64,000 nucleotides of DNA from Streptomyces sp. SLBN-118 (lineage in GTDB: Bacteria; Actinomycetota; Actinomycetes; Streptomycetales; Streptomycetaceae), in NCBI RefSeq assembly GCF_006715635.1, contig NZ_VFNP01000002.1:2108001-2172000 (forward strand), written 5' to 3'. The position numbers were made by a program, and so were the translations under genes. The notes under the pieces were generated by a model. The model did not search any database. It had not been told where the DNA came from and saw nothing but the letters and a program-made list of their open reading frames with translations. How positions within the stretch are numbered: the first letter of the stretch is position 1; each line of letters starts with the position of its first letter. Below, one piece after another: positions 8,797 to 18,579 of the stretch.

Positions 8797-9717
8797 ATGA
8801 CGCAGACACACGACACCGCCGTGGCGGTGAGCTTCGCCGGGGCGGCCAAGGTCTTCGGCGAGGTGCGCGCCGTCGACGGCATCGACCTCGGCATCCGGCG
8901 CGGCGAGACGGTCGCCCTGCTCGGCCGCAACGGCGCGGGCAAGTCCACCGCCATCAGCCTGATGCTCGGCCTGAACGAGCCCGACGCCGGCCGGGTCGAG
9001 GTCTACGGCCGCGCCCCCGGGCACGCCGTCGCGGCGGGCCGGGTCGGCGCGATGCTCCAGGACGGCCGCCCGATCCCCCGCGTGACCGTGCGCGAGGTGG
9101 TCACCTTCGTGGCCCGCACCTACCCGCGCCCGCTGCCGGTCGCCGAGGCGCTGGAGCTGGCCGGGCTCACCGAACTCGCGGACCGCCGCGCCGACCGGCT
9201 CTCGGGCGGCCAGGTCCAGCGCGTCCGCTTCGCCGTCGCGCTGGCGGGCAATCCGGAGCTGATCGTCCTCGACGAGCCGACCGCGGCGCTCGATGTCGAG
9301 GCGCGGCACGCCTTCTGGACGTCCATGCGCGGCTTTGCCGCCCGCGGCAACACCGTGCTCTTCTCCACCCACTATCTGGAGGAGGCCGACGCCAATGCCG
9401 ACCGCATCGTCGTCGTCGACCGCGGCCGGATCGTCGCCGACGGCAGCAGCGATCAGCTCAAGCGCGCGAACGGCGGCAATCTGGTCTCGTTCGACCTGGC
9501 GGGCCGGGGCACCGAAGGGCTCACCCGGCTCCCCGGCGTCGTCTCCGTGGAGGTCCGGGGCGACCGTGCCCGGCTGCGTACACAGGACTCCGACGCGACG
9601 GTCGCCGCACTCGCCCGGCTGGACGCGATCCGCGGCCTCGAAGTCGCCCCCGTCTCACTCGAAGACGCCTACCTGGCCCTCACCTCCGCCCCGGCCGCAC
9701 TGGAGACAGCACGATGA
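8797..9717 (+). CDS. ABC transporter ATP-binding protein
   Basis: 306 residues from the ATG at 8797; an in-frame GTG at 8788 is an alternative and neither has an obvious ribosome binding site. Walker A is GRNGAGKST, the signature is LSGGQVQRVRFA, Walker B is LIVLDEPTAALD, and the H-loop is in STHYLEEAD. The layout is that of DrrA/CcmA-type exporters (about 300 residues with a C-terminal accessory domain). The stop overlaps the permease start (ATGA). A sensor kinase and response regulator follow, so this is a signal-controlled ABC-2 export unit; the substrate is unknown (drug, lipid or peptide). Confidence 0.9.
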   Translation: MTQTHDTAVAVSFAGAAKVFGEVRAVDGIDLGIRRGETVALLGRNGAGKSTAISLMLGLNEPDAGRVEVYGRAPGHAVAAGRVGAMLQDGRPIPRVTVREVVTFVARTYPRPLPVAEALELAGLTELADRRADRLSGGQVQRVRFAVALAGNPELIVLDEPTAALDVEARHAFWTSMRGFAARGNTVLFSTHYLEEADANADRIVVVDRGRIVADGSSDQLKRANGGNLVSFDLAGRGTEGLTRLPGVVSVEVRGDRARLRTQDSDATVAALARLDAIRGLEVAPVSLEDAYLALTSAPAALETAR

Positions 9718-10433
9718 TCATCGCCTACGTGTCCCTGGAAGTCCGCCGCACGCTGCGCGACACCGGTTTCGTCGTCTTCGGCGTCGCGATGCCGGTGATG
9801 ATGTACCTGCTCTTCACCAACCTCGGCGAGAACGACCCCCAGTGGAAGACCGCCTCCATGGTCGGCATGGCGGCGTACGGAGCGCTCGGCGCGGCCCTGT
9901 CCACCGGGACGGGGGTGGCCGAGGACAAGGCCCTCGGCTGGCTGCGGCAGTTGCGGATCACGCCGATGAGCCCGCGCCAGGTCGTCACCGGGCGCGCGGC
10001 CACCGGCTCGGTGACCGTACTGCCCGCGATCGTCGCCGTCCTGGCGGCCGGCGGTCTGGTCAACGGCGTACGGCTGGATGCCTGGCAGTGGGCCGCGCTC
10101 GCCCTGCTGCTCTGGCTCGGTGCCCTTCCCTTCACACTGCTCGGGCTCGGCAACGGCTACCGGCTCTCCGCGCAGACGACGGGGGTGGTGAACATGGCCT
10201 GCAATCTGGGGCTCTCGGTCGTCGGCGGACTGTGGTTCCCCTCTGCCCTGTTCCCCGGCTGGCTGCAATCGGTGTCGCGGTACACCCCGGCCAACCGCTT
10301 CGCGGATCTGGGCTGGTCCACGACGCACGGCAGCGCACCGGGGCCGATGACGGTGGCCGTGCTGGGTGTCTGGCTGCTGGTGTTCGGGTCGTACGCGGTG
10401 ATCTCATACCGTCGGGCCGCGAGGACGGCGTGA
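9714..10433 (+). CDS. ABC-2 type transporter permease
   Basis: 239 residues with about six hydrophobic helices, typical of ABC-2 membrane subunits: FVVFGVAMPVMMYLLFTNL near the start, later NMACNLGLSVVGGLWFPSALFPGWLQ. It starts inside the ATPase stop codon (ATGA) and its own stop overlaps a possible GTG of the kinase gene, so the four genes are translationally linked. Partner of the ATP-binding protein upstream. Confidence 0.9.
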   Translation: MIIAYVSLEVRRTLRDTGFVVFGVAMPVMMYLLFTNLGENDPQWKTASMVGMAAYGALGAALSTGTGVAEDKALGWLRQLRITPMSPRQVVTGRAATGSVTVLPAIVAVLAAGGLVNGVRLDAWQWAALALLLWLGALPFTLLGLGNGYRLSAQTTGVVNMACNLGLSVVGGLWFPSALFPGWLQSVSRYTPANRFADLGWSTTHGSAPGPMTVAVLGVWLLVFGSYAVISYRRAARTA

Positions 10434-10462
10434 CGAGGCCAGCGGCACAGGGGGGAGCGATC

Positions 10463-11611
10463 ATGCGCTGGAGGAACAGGCGGTACTCCGGGCAGCGGGG
10501 CGCCGAGGAGATGGGTCCGCCGGGCGGCTTCGCGATGCTGCCCTGGCTGCTGATGGGGATGGGCGCCTTCTCCAACCTCCTCCAGGGCAAGACTCCCAAC
10601 CCCTGGATCGGCGGCATCGGCCTGCTGGTCTTCAACTCCCTCTATATCTCCGTGGTGTTCCGCGCCTTCAGGAAGGAGGCACGTGAAGCACCCGCCACCC
10701 GGTGGCTGCTCGTCGCGATGACCGCGGTCACCTGCGGCCTCGCCATCGGGTACGGCGGCAGCTGGCTGCTCTTCTTCCCCCTCCTCGGCCTGGCCGTCGG
10801 CTCGGTCGTACGGGGGCGGCGGCTCGGCCCCACCGTGCTGGGGCTCAGCGCCCTGGCCGGGGTGATCGCCGGGGTGCGGGACGGCTGGGGCGCGGTCAAT
10901 GTCGCGTACGGGACGTTCATCTCCGGCATGGTGACCGCCGCGATCCTCGCGCTGTCCGAGACCGTGCGGGAACTGCGGGAGACCCGGCAGGAACTGGCAC
11001 GCGCCGCGGTCGAGAAGGAACGGCTGCGCTTCTCGCGCGACCTGCACGACCTGCTCGGCCACACCCTCTCGGTGATCGTGGTCAAGTCGGAGGCCGCACG
11101 CCGCCTGGCTCCTCGCGACATGGACGCCGCGCTCGTCCAGATCAGCGACATCGAGTCGGTGGGCCGCCAGGCCCTCACCGAGATCCGTGAGGCAGTCACC
11201 GGCTACCGCGAGGGCAGCCTCGCGACGGAACTCGACCGGGCACGCTCGGCGCTCACGGCCGCCGGCATCGAACCGGTGGTCCGCCAGTCGGGCCCGCCGC
11301 CGGCGCCCCAGACGGCGGCGCTGCTGGGCTGGGTGGTGCGCGAGGCGGTGACCAACGCGGTACGCCACAGTAACGCTGCCCACTGCGAGATCACCCTGGA
11401 GGGCACCCCGGAGCGGGTGCGGCTCACCGTCGCCGACAACGGGCGGGGCGCCAAGGCGCCTGCCTCGCCCGGCGGCACCGGTCTGAAGGGGCTGAGCGAA
11501 CGCCTCTCCGCCTCGGGCGGCTCCCTGGAGGCGGGCCCGTCTCCCAAGGGCGGCTTCCTGGTGCGGGCCCAACTCCCCGTGGATGCACTCCAGTCGGCGC
11601 CGAGCTGCTGA
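10463..11611 (+). CDS. Sensor histidine kinase, DesK/NarX-type (HisKA_3)
   Basis: 382 residues from the ATG at 10463, preceded by GGGGGGAG; a coupled GTG at 10431 is an alternative. The N-terminal ~165 residues hold four or five transmembrane helices. A coiled linker (ETVRELRETRQELARAAVEKERL) leads to the HisKA_3 phosphoacceptor motif RDLHDLLGHTLSV, with His195 as the likely phosphorylated residue. The ATPase domain has the N-box EAVTNAVRHSNA and the G-box DNGRGAKA...GGTGLKGL. DesK-type kinases typically sense membrane state or envelope-active drugs. It is paired with the response regulator downstream and very likely controls the ABC transporter. Confidence 0.9.
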   Translation: MRWRNRRYSGQRGAEEMGPPGGFAMLPWLLMGMGAFSNLLQGKTPNPWIGGIGLLVFNSLYISVVFRAFRKEAREAPATRWLLVAMTAVTCGLAIGYGGSWLLFFPLLGLAVGSVVRGRRLGPTVLGLSALAGVIAGVRDGWGAVNVAYGTFISGMVTAAILALSETVRELRETRQELARAAVEKERLRFSRDLHDLLGHTLSVIVVKSEAARRLAPRDMDAALVQISDIESVGRQALTEIREAVTGYREGSLATELDRARSALTAAGIEPVVRQSGPPPAPQTAALLGWVVREAVTNAVRHSNAAHCEITLEGTPERVRLTVADNGRGAKAPASPGGTGLKGLSERLSASGGSLEAGPSPKGGFLVRAQLPVDALQSAPSC

Positions 11612-11647
11612 TCGTCCCCGCCCCGCGACCGCTTTGACCTGCTACGC

Positions 11648-12328
11648 ATGACCGCCGAAGTCCTTGATCCGCCCTACCCTTACGTCGTGGAAGAGATGCC
11701 TCAGGATCACCGGCCCGCCAAGTCCGTACGCGTACTCCTCGCCGAGGACCAGGGCATGATGCGCGGCGCACTCGCGCTGCTCCTCGGGCTCGAACCGGAC
11801 ATCGAGGTCGTCGCACAGGTCGCCCGGGGCGACGCCATCGTCGACACCGCGCTCACCACGCGCCCGGACGTGGCCCTCCTCGACATCGAACTACCCGGCC
11901 GCAGCGGCCTCGACGCGGCCGCCGACCTGCGGGACGAGGTCCCCGACTGCCGGGTACTGATCCTCACGACCTTCGGCCGCCCCGGCTATCTGCGCCGCGC
12001 GATGGAAGCCGGAGCCGCGGGCTTCCTGGTCAAGGACGGCCCCGTGGAGGAACTGGCCGCGGCGATCCGCAAGGTCCTGACCGGCGAGACGGTCATCGAC
12101 CCGGCCCTGGCCGCGGCGGCCCTGAGCGCGGGCCCGAGCCCGCTCACGGCGCGCGAGCGGGACGTCCTGAACGCGTCGGTGGACGGGACGACGGTCTCCG
12201 ACATCGCGGGGACGCTGCATCTGTCCGAGTCGACAGTACGGAACTATCTGTCGTCGGCGATCGGCAAGACGGGCACCCGCAACCGCATGGAGGCGGTTCG
12301 GGCCGCACGGCAGCAGGGCTGGCTGTAG
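11648..12328 (+). CDS. NarL/FixJ (DesR-type) response regulator
   Basis: 226 residues from the ATG at 11648; later in-frame starts (GTG near 11687, ATG near 11696) would remove a weakly conserved leader and are plausible. The receiver domain has the acidic pair in LLAEDQGMM, phosphoacceptor Asp79 (VALLDIELPGRSG), the Thr in LTTFG and Lys in FLVKDG. The C-terminal LuxR-type HTH is SPLTARERDVLNA...LHLSESTVRNYLSSAIGKTGTRNRMEA. It lies 36 bases after the kinase and is its cognate regulator. Confidence 0.92.
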   Translation: MTAEVLDPPYPYVVEEMPQDHRPAKSVRVLLAEDQGMMRGALALLLGLEPDIEVVAQVARGDAIVDTALTTRPDVALLDIELPGRSGLDAAADLRDEVPDCRVLILTTFGRPGYLRRAMEAGAAGFLVKDGPVEELAAAIRKVLTGETVIDPALAAAALSAGPSPLTARERDVLNASVDGTTVSDIAGTLHLSESTVRNYLSSAIGKTGTRNRMEAVRAARQQGWL

Positions 12329-12403
12329 GGCAGACTGCGCGGCTGGGCCGCACGCTCGGCCCGTCCGGCGTTCGAGGACATACCGCCGCTCCCCTACGGC
12401 GAT

Positions 12404-12420
12404 CCGGGGGTTGCCCCCGG
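12404..12420. terminator. Hairpin between convergent genes
   Basis: CCGGGGG-TTG-CCCCCGG forms a perfect 7-bp stem with a 3-base loop, followed by further GC-rich repeats. It lies between the converging response regulator (ends 12328) and phosphatase (ends 12460) genes. There is no U-tract, as is usual in Streptomyces. Confidence 0.45.
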
Positions 12421-12459
12421 GTTCAGGGCCCGGGGCTTGCCCCCGGTTCAGGGCCCGGT

Positions 12460-14841
12460 TCAGGGCACGATCGTTCTCTCGTGCAGCCCGAGGGTGAACC
12501 AGGTCGTCTTGCCCTCGTCGGTGGGACGCACTCCCCAGCTGTCGGCAAGAGCACGGACGAGGATCAGTCCCCTGCCGGACTCCTCGTCCTCGGCCGCGAC
12601 CCGGGGCTGGGGCAGATGGGGGCTGCGGTCGCTGACCTCGACGGTGAGATCGGCCGTCGTGCGGCGCAGGTGCAGGCCGATGGGTCCCTGGGCGTGCTGG
12701 ACGGCATTGGTCAGGACCTCGGAGAGCAGGAGCCGTGCCTCGTCCTCGGCCTCGGTGCAGTCCCAGGAGGTGACGGCCTTGCTGAGGAAGGCGCGGCCCT
12801 CGGGCACGGACTCCGGGATGGCGGGCAGGTCGATGGTGACGGAGGCCAGGGGCGCCTCGGGCAGCCGGGTCAGCAGCAGGGTGACGTCGTCGTTGTGGCC
12901 CTCGGCGTCGGGCAGCAGGGCGGCCAGGACGTGATCGGCGGCGCCCTCCAGATCGGGGGTGGCGGCGAAGAGGTCGCTCAGGGTGGCGGTGAGCTGGGCG
13001 AGTTGGTCCTCGATGTCGCTGCCGGGGGTTTCGATCAGGCCGTCGGTGTAGAGGACGAGGGTGGCGCCGGGCGGGATGACGGCGCTGGACTGCTGGTAGA
13101 GGACGCCGCCGACGCCAAGGGGCGCGTTCACGGGTGCCGGGAGCGCCTGGGCGCCCTCGCCCGGAGTCGCTATCAGGGTGGGCAGATGGCCGGCCGAGCA
13201 GACCGTGACCTCGCCTGCGTCGGCGGCGATGACCAGATAGCAGCAGGTGACCAGTTGGTCGGGGACGTCCAGGTCGGCGACGCAGGTGTCCAGGGCCTGC
13301 ATGAGCTGGCGGGGCTGCATGCCGGTCTTGGCCAGGGCGTGCGCGGCGGAGCGCAACTGGCCCATGACGGCGGCGGCTTCCAGGCCACGGCCCATCACGT
13401 CGCCGATCAGGACGCCTACCCGGCCGGCCCCGAGCGGGATGAGGTCGAACCAGTCGCCGCCGACCCCTGCGCCCTGGGTGGCGGGCCGGTAGCGGCTGGC
13501 GGTGGCCAGGCCCGGGATGGCGGGCGGGGTACCCATCAGGCTGCGCTGAAGGGTGAGGGCAATGTGTCGCTGCTGCTCGTAGAGGACGGTCAGTTCGGCC
13601 TCGGCCTGCTTGCGGTCGCTGATGTCGCGGACGATGGCGCATGCGCCGGTGACGGTGCCGTTGGCCGCGCGGGTGGGCCAGAGGGTGATGTCGACGTCCA
13701 GCAGGCTGCCGGAGCGGGTGAGGCGCAGGGTCTCGAAGTGCTCGACCCTCTCTCCGTTGCGCAGCTCCTCCATGAGTGCGGTGATCTCGTCCCGGCGTTC
13801 GGGCGGGGCGAGCAGGGACACGTGCTGGCCCAGGACCTCGGCCGGGGTGTAGCCGTACAGCCGCTGGGCTGCGGCGTTCCAGTAGGTGATGTGGCCGTCG
13901 AGGGTCGTGGCGAGGATCGCGTCCTGGGAGGACTCGACGAGCGCGGCGAGTTCGGCGATGCGTTCCTCGGCGGCTTTGCGGTCGCTGACGTCGCGGACGG
14001 CGGCGGACACAAGGAGTCCGTCCGTGGTCTCCAGCGGGCTGAGGCTGATCTCGACAGGGAACTCAGTACCGTCCTTGCGCAGCCCGTGCAGCTCCAACCC
14101 CGCACCCATGGGACGCACTTGACGATTGTTGGCATAGCCGTCCCGATGCTCCGCGTGATGCGCACGAAAACGCCCCGGGACAAGCAACTCCACAGGCTGA
14201 CCCAGCAGCTCCTCACGCTGATACCCGAACAGAGCCTCGGTCTGCGCATTGACCAGCTTGATGACCCCGCTGTCGTCAACGATGACCATGGCGTCCGGCG
14301 CCGCCTCCAGCAGCCCGCGGAACCGATCCTCGGCGGCTTTGCGGTCGCTGACGTCACGGACGGCGGCGGACACAAGAAGCCCGCCGTTGGTCTCCAGCGG
14401 GCTGAGGCTGATCTCGACAGGGAACTCAGTACCGTCCTTGCGCAGCCCGTGCAGCTCCAACCCCGCACCCATGGGACGCACTTGACGGTTGTCGGCATAA
14501 CTGTCCCGATGCTCCGCGTGATGCGCACGAAAACGCCCCGGGACAAGCAACTCCACAGGCTGACCCAGCAGCTCCTCACGCTGATACCCGAACAGAGCTT
14601 CAGTCTGCGCATTGACCAGCTTGATGACCCCGCTGTCGTCAACGATGACCATGGCGTCCGGCGCCGCCTCCAGCAGGCCCCGGAACCGATCCTCGGCACC
14701 TCCCGGCTCGCCCTCGTGAGCCTCGGCACGACACGGGCAAAGCTTCCGGGCCGCCGCGTCCCCGGACCGCGCCGATGCTGCTGCTCCAACAAAGTCACTC
14801 ATGTCCGCCCCAGACGTGCCGACTACCGTGAATCGGCTCAT
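12460..14841 (-). CDS. PAS-PAS-PAS-SpoIIE phosphatase-HATPase regulator
   Basis: 793 residues from the ATG at 14841 (AGGT 9 bases upstream); ATG 14874 and GTG 14892 are alternatives. PAS1 (~50-170) and PAS2 (~171-291) are near-identical copies of 121 residues. A divergent third PAS domain (~292-420) follows, then a PP2C/SpoIIE phosphatase (~425-660; GGDWFDLIPL, IGDVMGRG, DDVTLLL) and a C-terminal anti-sigma-like HATPase (~665-793; SEVLTNAVQHAQG, GRGLILVRALADSWG). Such proteins dephosphorylate anti-anti-sigma factors and can bind sigma factors, so this is a partner-switching stress or development regulator that senses a small ligand or redox signal through PAS. No dedicated STAS partner is adjacent. 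Confidence 0.9.
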   Translation of the reverse strand: MSRFTVVGTSGADMSDFVGAAASARSGDAAARKLCPCRAEAHEGEPGGAEDRFRGLLEAAPDAMVIVDDSGVIKLVNAQTEALFGYQREELLGQPVELLVPGRFRAHHAEHRDSYADNRQVRPMGAGLELHGLRKDGTEFPVEISLSPLETNGGLLVSAAVRDVSDRKAAEDRFRGLLEAAPDAMVIVDDSGVIKLVNAQTEALFGYQREELLGQPVELLVPGRFRAHHAEHRDGYANNRQVRPMGAGLELHGLRKDGTEFPVEISLSPLETTDGLLVSAAVRDVSDRKAAEERIAELAALVESSQDAILATTLDGHITYWNAAAQRLYGYTPAEVLGQHVSLLAPPERRDEITALMEELRNGERVEHFETLRLTRSGSLLDVDITLWPTRAANGTVTGACAIVRDISDRKQAEAELTVLYEQQRHIALTLQRSLMGTPPAIPGLATASRYRPATQGAGVGGDWFDLIPLGAGRVGVLIGDVMGRGLEAAAVMGQLRSAAHALAKTGMQPRQLMQALDTCVADLDVPDQLVTCCYLVIAADAGEVTVCSAGHLPTLIATPGEGAQALPAPVNAPLGVGGVLYQQSSAVIPPGATLVLYTDGLIETPGSDIEDQLAQLTATLSDLFAATPDLEGAADHVLAALLPDAEGHNDDVTLLLTRLPEAPLASVTIDLPAIPESVPEGRAFLSKAVTSWDCTEAEDEARLLLSEVLTNAVQHAQGPIGLHLRRTTADLTVEVSDRSPHLPQPRVAAEDEESGRGLILVRALADSWGVRPTDEGKTTWFTLGLHERTIVP
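13968..14699 (-). repeat. 363-bp tandem duplication inside the PAS gene
   Basis: Two adjacent units with a period of exactly 363 bases (for example GATGACCATGGCGTCCGG at 14281 recurs at 14644). They encode two 121-residue PAS copies that differ at only a handful of residues (SYADN/GYANN and ETNGG/ETTDG). The near-identity at DNA level points to a recent in-frame duplication. Confidence 0.9.
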
Positions 14842-15186
14842 CCCAGTACACCTGGACCGCGTCTGCTGCGACATGTCACTTAATGGCTTCACAACGGCCG
14901 AACCTGTCCGACAACAGCACCCCGGTGACCGTCCGCCGACCTGGTCACTCCACTGACGAGGTGCTCCAGCAGCGGGGCGGGCAGGGGCCGGCAGACCCTA
15001 GGGCCTGTCGTTTGGATCAGGCCGGATCAGTGAGCGGGGTCTGGCGCGTGCAGATGCAAGGCGGAGGATGGGGGTCCCCCCGCCGAAGGCAGGGGGAGAG
15101 CCCACGCGGAGCGTAGGCGACTGACGACAACGCAGCAGATGTGCGTGCCAGGGCACGCGAGCCCGGCAAGATCCGAACGACAGACC
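14842..15186. other. Intergenic stretch, upstream half without recognisable feature
   Basis: Bases 14842-15000 hold the possible alternative starts and promoter of the PAS phosphatase; I see no gene. Bases 15015-15135 hold a dispersed intergenic repeat (separate entry). The rest has no recognisable coding sequence on either strand. Confidence 0.5.
15015..15135 (+). repeat. Dispersed Streptomyces intergenic repeat, copy 1
   Basis: A 23-base block (15015-15037, GATCAGGCCGGATCAGTGAG...) and a 71-base block (15065-15135, starting AGGATGGGGGTCCCCCCGCC) recur in the same order at 28581-28603 and 28654-28724. The 71-base blocks are identical. The block contains a GGGGGTCCCCC palindrome and a CCGCCGAAGGCAGGGGG hairpin. 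It lies outside genes, downstream of the SCP-x thiolase gene. Confidence 0.8.
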
Positions 15187-16377
15187 CTAGCTCTTCCGCA
15201 GCAGCGTCACCACCGCCGCCCCGCCCAGCCCGATGTTGTGCGCGAGCCCCACCCGCGCGTTCGCCACCTGCCGCGGGCCCGCCTCTCCTCTCACCTGCCG
15301 GACCACTTCGGCCGCCTGGGCCAGTCCGGTCGCGCCGAGCGGATGCCCCTTGGAGATCAGGCCGCCGGAGGGGTTGACCACCCACCGGCCGCCGTACGTC
15401 GTCGCCCCGCTCTCCACGAGCTTGCCGGACTCGCCGTCCGCGCACATGCCGAGCGCCTCGTACGTCAGCAGCTCGTTGATGGAGAAGCAGTCGTGCAGCT
15501 CGATGACGTCGACGTCCTCGATGCCGAGCCCGGATTTCTCGTACACGCTCCGCGCCGCCTGACGCGACATCGGCTTGCCCACGACGTCGATACAGGAGCC
15601 GGAGGCGAAGGACTCCTCGGTGTCGGTGGTCATGGCCTGGGCGACGATCTCCACGGCCTGGTCGTGCAGCCCGTGCCGGACGACGAAGCGCTCGGACACG
15701 ACGACGGCCGCGGCAGCGCCGTCCGACGTGGGCGAGCACTGGAGTTTGGTCAGCGGCCGGTGGATCGTCTTCGCGGCGAGAATCTCGTCGACCGAGTACA
15801 CGTCCTGGAACTGGGCGTCGGGGTTGTTCGCCGAGTGCCGGTGGTTCTTGGCGCCGACGGCGGCGAGCTGCGCCTCTGTGGTGCCGTACCGCTCCATGTG
15901 CTCACGGGCGGCGTTGCCGAAGATCTGCGCGGTGGGCGGAGACATCTCGAAGCCGTGGGCGGCAGCCATGACACCGTAGTGCCGGGCGACGGGCGAGGCG
16001 CTGAAGTCTCCCCCGCCGGAACCGGCGCCCAGCGCGCCGCGGGTCATCTTCTCGAAGCCGAGCGCCAGTACGCAGTCGCTGATACCGCCCTCGACGAACT
16101 GCCGCGCCATCATCAGCGCCGTCGAGCCGGTCGCGCAGTTGTTGTTGACGTTGTAGACGGGCACGCCGGTCAGGCCGAGTTCGTACACCGCCCGCTGGCC
16201 CGCCGTAGACGCCTGGAAGCAGTACCCGACGGGCACCTGCTCGACAAGCGCGTACGCAACCCCGGCGTCGGCGAGCGCCCGCGTCCCCGCCTCCTTCGCC
16301 ATGTCCCAGTACTGCCAGTCCCTCGACTCGGGCTTCTCGAACTTCGTCGTCCCGACCCCGACGATGTACGCCTTCAT
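15187..16377 (-). CDS. SCP-x type thiolase (acetyl/propionyl-CoA acyltransferase)
   Basis: 396 residues from the ATG at 16377, preceded by AGGGA. The sequence closely follows the thiolase domain of animal sterol carrier protein x: [34 protein letters not shown] with catalytic Cys81, [44 protein letters not shown] with the catalytic His. The second Cys of classical thiolases is replaced by His in the [11 protein letters not shown] motif, as in SCP-x/Ltp enzymes. These enzymes cleave 2-methyl-branched 3-oxoacyl-CoAs, including sterol side chains, releasing propionyl-CoA. It lies 10 bases downstream of the fadE34-like gene, in one operon. Confidence 0.88.
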   Translation of the reverse strand: MKAYIVGVGTTKFEKPESRDWQYWDMAKEAGTRALADAGVAYALVEQVPVGYCFQASTAGQRAVYELGLTGVPVYNVNNNCATGSTALMMARQFVEGGISDCVLALGFEKMTRGALGAGSGGGDFSASPVARHYGVMAAAHGFEMSPPTAQIFGNAAREHMERYGTTEAQLAAVGAKNHRHSANNPDAQFQDVYSVDEILAAKTIHRPLTKLQCSPTSDGAAAAVVVSERFVVRHGLHDQAVEIVAQAMTTDTEESFASGSCIDVVGKPMSRQAARSVYEKSGLGIEDVDVIELHDCFSINELLTYEALGMCADGESGKLVESGATTYGGRWVVNPSGGLISKGHPLGATGLAQAAEVVRQVRGEAGPRQVANARVGLAHNIGLGGAAVVTLLRKS

Positions 16378-16387
16378 GGCTTCCCTC

Positions 16388-18538
16388 TCAGTCCCTGGGC
16401 AGGCCGAGGATGCGCTCGGCGACGACATTGAGCTGTACCTGTGTGGTGCCGCCGGCGATGGTCAGGCAGCGCGACATGAGAAAGCCGTGCACGGCCCGCG
16501 CGCCCATGCCCTCACCCAACGCGCCCCCGGGACCCAGCAGTTCGAGTCCGAGCTCGGCGGTCTTCTGCTGGTGCACGGTCTGGACGAGCTTGCGTACGGA
16601 CGCGCCCGCGCCCGGTTCGAGCCCGGACACCTGCCGCATCGTGGTCCGCAGCCCGATACAGGCGAGGGCGTGCGCCTCGGCGGCCAGCGCCCCGATCCGC
16701 ACTCGCTCCGCGCCGCCCAGGCCGGGCGCCCGGGTGAGCAGTGCCTCAAGGCCCGTGTCGAAGGCCAGCTGGTCGGCCATGTGGACGCGTTCGTTGCCGA
16801 GGGTGTTGCGGGCGACCTTCCAGCCCTCGCCGATCTTCCCCACGACCGCGTCGTCAGGCAGCAGCGCACCGTCGAAGTACACCTCGTTGAAGAGGGAGTC
16901 CCCGGTGATCTCCCTCAGCGGCCGGATGTCGATTCCGTCCGTCCGCTTCATGTCGACGACGAAGTAGGTGAGCCCCTTGTGCTTGGGGGCCTCTGGGTCG
17001 GTACGGGCCAGCAGAATGCCGTAGTCGGCCTGCTGGGCGGAACTCGTCCACACCTTCTGGCCACTGACGAGCCAGCCGTCCGCGGTCTTCTCGGCCCTGG
17101 TGCGCAGACTCGCCAGGTCCGATCCGGCGCCCGGCTCGGAGAACAGCTGGCACCAGCGCAGTTCGCCGCGCAGTGTCGGCCGCAGATAGCGCTCCTGCTG
17201 CGCGGGCGTCCCGTACGCGAGGAGCGAAGGCACCACCCATGTCGCGATCCCGAGGTCGCTCACCTGCACCCCGGCGGCCAGTAACTCCTCCTGTACGACG
17301 AGTTGCTGGACGGCTCCCGCCCCTAGTCCGTACGGCTCCGGCAGATGCGGCGCGGCGTACCCGGTGGGTGCGAGCTCCCTGCGTACGGCGGCAGGGTCGA
17401 GCCCTCGTACGCTCTGTGCCGCCGCGCGGGCCGGTGGCCGGTATGCCGCGGCCTGTGCCGGCAGCTCCAGCCGCAGCTCCAGCCGCGCCCCGCCCGCCGC
17501 GAGCCGGACCGCCCGCAGCCGATGGCTGTCGCCCGGTCCCAGCAACTGGCGTACGACAAGGGCGCGGCGCAGATACAGATGCGCGTCGTGCTCCCAGGTG
17601 AAGCCGATCCCGCCGAGCACCTGAATGCAGTCCTTGGCGCAGGAGTACGCGGCGTCCAGCGCGACACTCGCCGCCAGTGCTGCCGCGAGCCCACGCACCT
17701 CTTCGGTCTCGTCCACCGCGCGTGCCGCGTCCCAGGCGAGCGCGCGGGCCTGCTCGACGCGCAGCAGCATGTCGGCGCACAGGTGCTTGACCGCCTGGAA
17801 CTGCCCGATGGGCCGCCCGAACTGCTCGCGCACTTTCGCGTACTCGGCCGCGGTGTGCAGCGCCCAGGCGGCGGTTCCGCACGCCTCTGCCGCGTACAGC
17901 ACGCAGGCGAGGTCCCGTACGAGTTCGGCGTCGATGTCCAGCACGCGGTCCGGGGGCACGGTCACGCCGTGCGCGGTGACCTCGGCGGTGGGCCGGGTCG
18001 GGTCGGCGCTCTCGTGCACGCGGACGGTGAGCTGATCCGCGTCCACCGCGAACCGGCCCGTGGGGGTTTCGAGTACGAACAGATCGGCCTGCCCGCCGCC
18101 GAGCACGGGCGGTGCGGTGCCGTCGAGCCGGTAGCCGTCCGGGGTTTTGGTGGCGGTGAGCGTCCCGGGATCGAGTGCTACGGCCCCGATGCGCTCGCCG
18201 CCCGCGAGTGCGCCCGCCAGATCGCCTCTGCCGGCGCGGGCCAGCACCGCCCCCGCGAGCACGCTGGGCAGATACGGCCCCGGCAGCGCGGCCCGGCCCG
18301 TCTCCTCCAGGACCACGGCGAGGTCGAGCACCGTCCCGCCACCGCCGCCGTGCTCCTCGGCGAGATGCAGGCCGAGGATGCCCTGCTCGGCGGCGGCGTC
18401 CCAGTACCTGGGCCGCCCGGTCCCGTCACCGGGAGCGTCGAGCAGCTTCCGCACGGCCTCGGGCGGTACGGCCCGCGCCAGCCAACCGCGTACCGACTCG
18501 GCCAGCGCACGCTGATCCTGCGTGATTCCGATGCCCAT
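16388..18538 (-). CDS. fadE34: Two-domain acyl-CoA dehydrogenase, FadE34 (ChsE3)-like
   Basis: 716 residues containing two complete acyl-CoA dehydrogenase units in one chain. The N-terminal unit is ~1-350 (with [19 protein letters not shown] and [22 protein letters not shown]). The C-terminal unit is ~380-716 ([66 protein letters not shown]). A fused chain of this length is characteristic of mycobacterial FadE34 (Rv3573c), a cholesterol side-chain dehydrogenase encoded next to kstR; most related enzymes are alpha2beta2 complexes of two separate genes. A KstR-type box sits only 10 bases upstream of the start codon. Confidence in the family is high; the steroid substrate is inference. Confidence 0.88.
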   Translation of the reverse strand: MGIGITQDQRALAESVRGWLARAVPPEAVRKLLDAPGDGTGRPRYWDAAAEQGILGLHLAEEHGGGGGTVLDLAVVLEETGRAALPGPYLPSVLAGAVLARAGRGDLAGALAGGERIGAVALDPGTLTATKTPDGYRLDGTAPPVLGGGQADLFVLETPTGRFAVDADQLTVRVHESADPTRPTAEVTAHGVTVPPDRVLDIDAELVRDLACVLYAAEACGTAAWALHTAAEYAKVREQFGRPIGQFQAVKHLCADMLLRVEQARALAWDAARAVDETEEVRGLAAALAASVALDAAYSCAKDCIQVLGGIGFTWEHDAHLYLRRALVVRQLLGPGDSHRLRAVRLAAGGARLELRLELPAQAAAYRPPARAAAQSVRGLDPAAVRRELAPTGYAAPHLPEPYGLGAGAVQQLVVQEELLAAGVQVSDLGIATWVVPSLLAYGTPAQQERYLRPTLRGELRWCQLFSEPGAGSDLASLRTRAEKTADGWLVSGQKVWTSSAQQADYGILLARTDPEAPKHKGLTYFVVDMKRTDGIDIRPLREITGDSLFNEVYFDGALLPDDAVVGKIGEGWKVARNTLGNERVHMADQLAFDTGLEALLTRAPGLGGAERVRIGALAAEAHALACIGLRTTMRQVSGLEPGAGASVRKLVQTVHQQKTAELGLELLGPGGALGEGMGARAVHGFLMSRCLTIAGGTTQVQLNVVAERILGLPRD

Positions 18539-18548
18539 GCGGGCAGAC

Positions 18549-18562
18549 TAGAACACGTTCCA
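18549..18562. promoter_or_regulatory. KstR-type operator at fadE34
   Basis: TAGAACACGTTCCA fits TNNAACNNGTTNNA at all fixed positions. It begins 10 bases upstream of the fadE34 start in a 37-base gap between fadE34 and the DUF397 gene. Such a short distance suggests a leaderless or nearly leaderless transcript, with the repressor covering the promoter. Confidence 0.65.
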
Positions 18563-18564
18563 AT

Positions 18565-18579
18565 CTGACGGAAGGTCAG
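18565..18579. promoter_or_regulatory. CTGAC-N5-GTCAG palindrome next to the fadE34 KstR box
   Basis: CTGAC-GGAAG-GTCAG starts two bases beyond the KstR-type box upstream of fadE34 and overlaps the end of the DUF397 gene. The same arms and spacing occur at 22873-22887 upstream of the LLM/F420 gene. A second TetR-type operator is a possibility. Confidence 0.35.

Noticed and set aside
12481..14883. 800-residue open frame on the plus strand opposite the PAS phosphatase gene
   Set aside because: It mirrors the minus-strand gene, has no domain signatures and consists of Gly/Asp/Val-rich low-complexity translation typical of antisense frames in GC-rich DNA.
15017..15739. 240-residue minus-strand frame overlapping the SCP-x thiolase end and repeat
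   Set aside because: Out of frame with the thiolase and partly translated repeat sequence.
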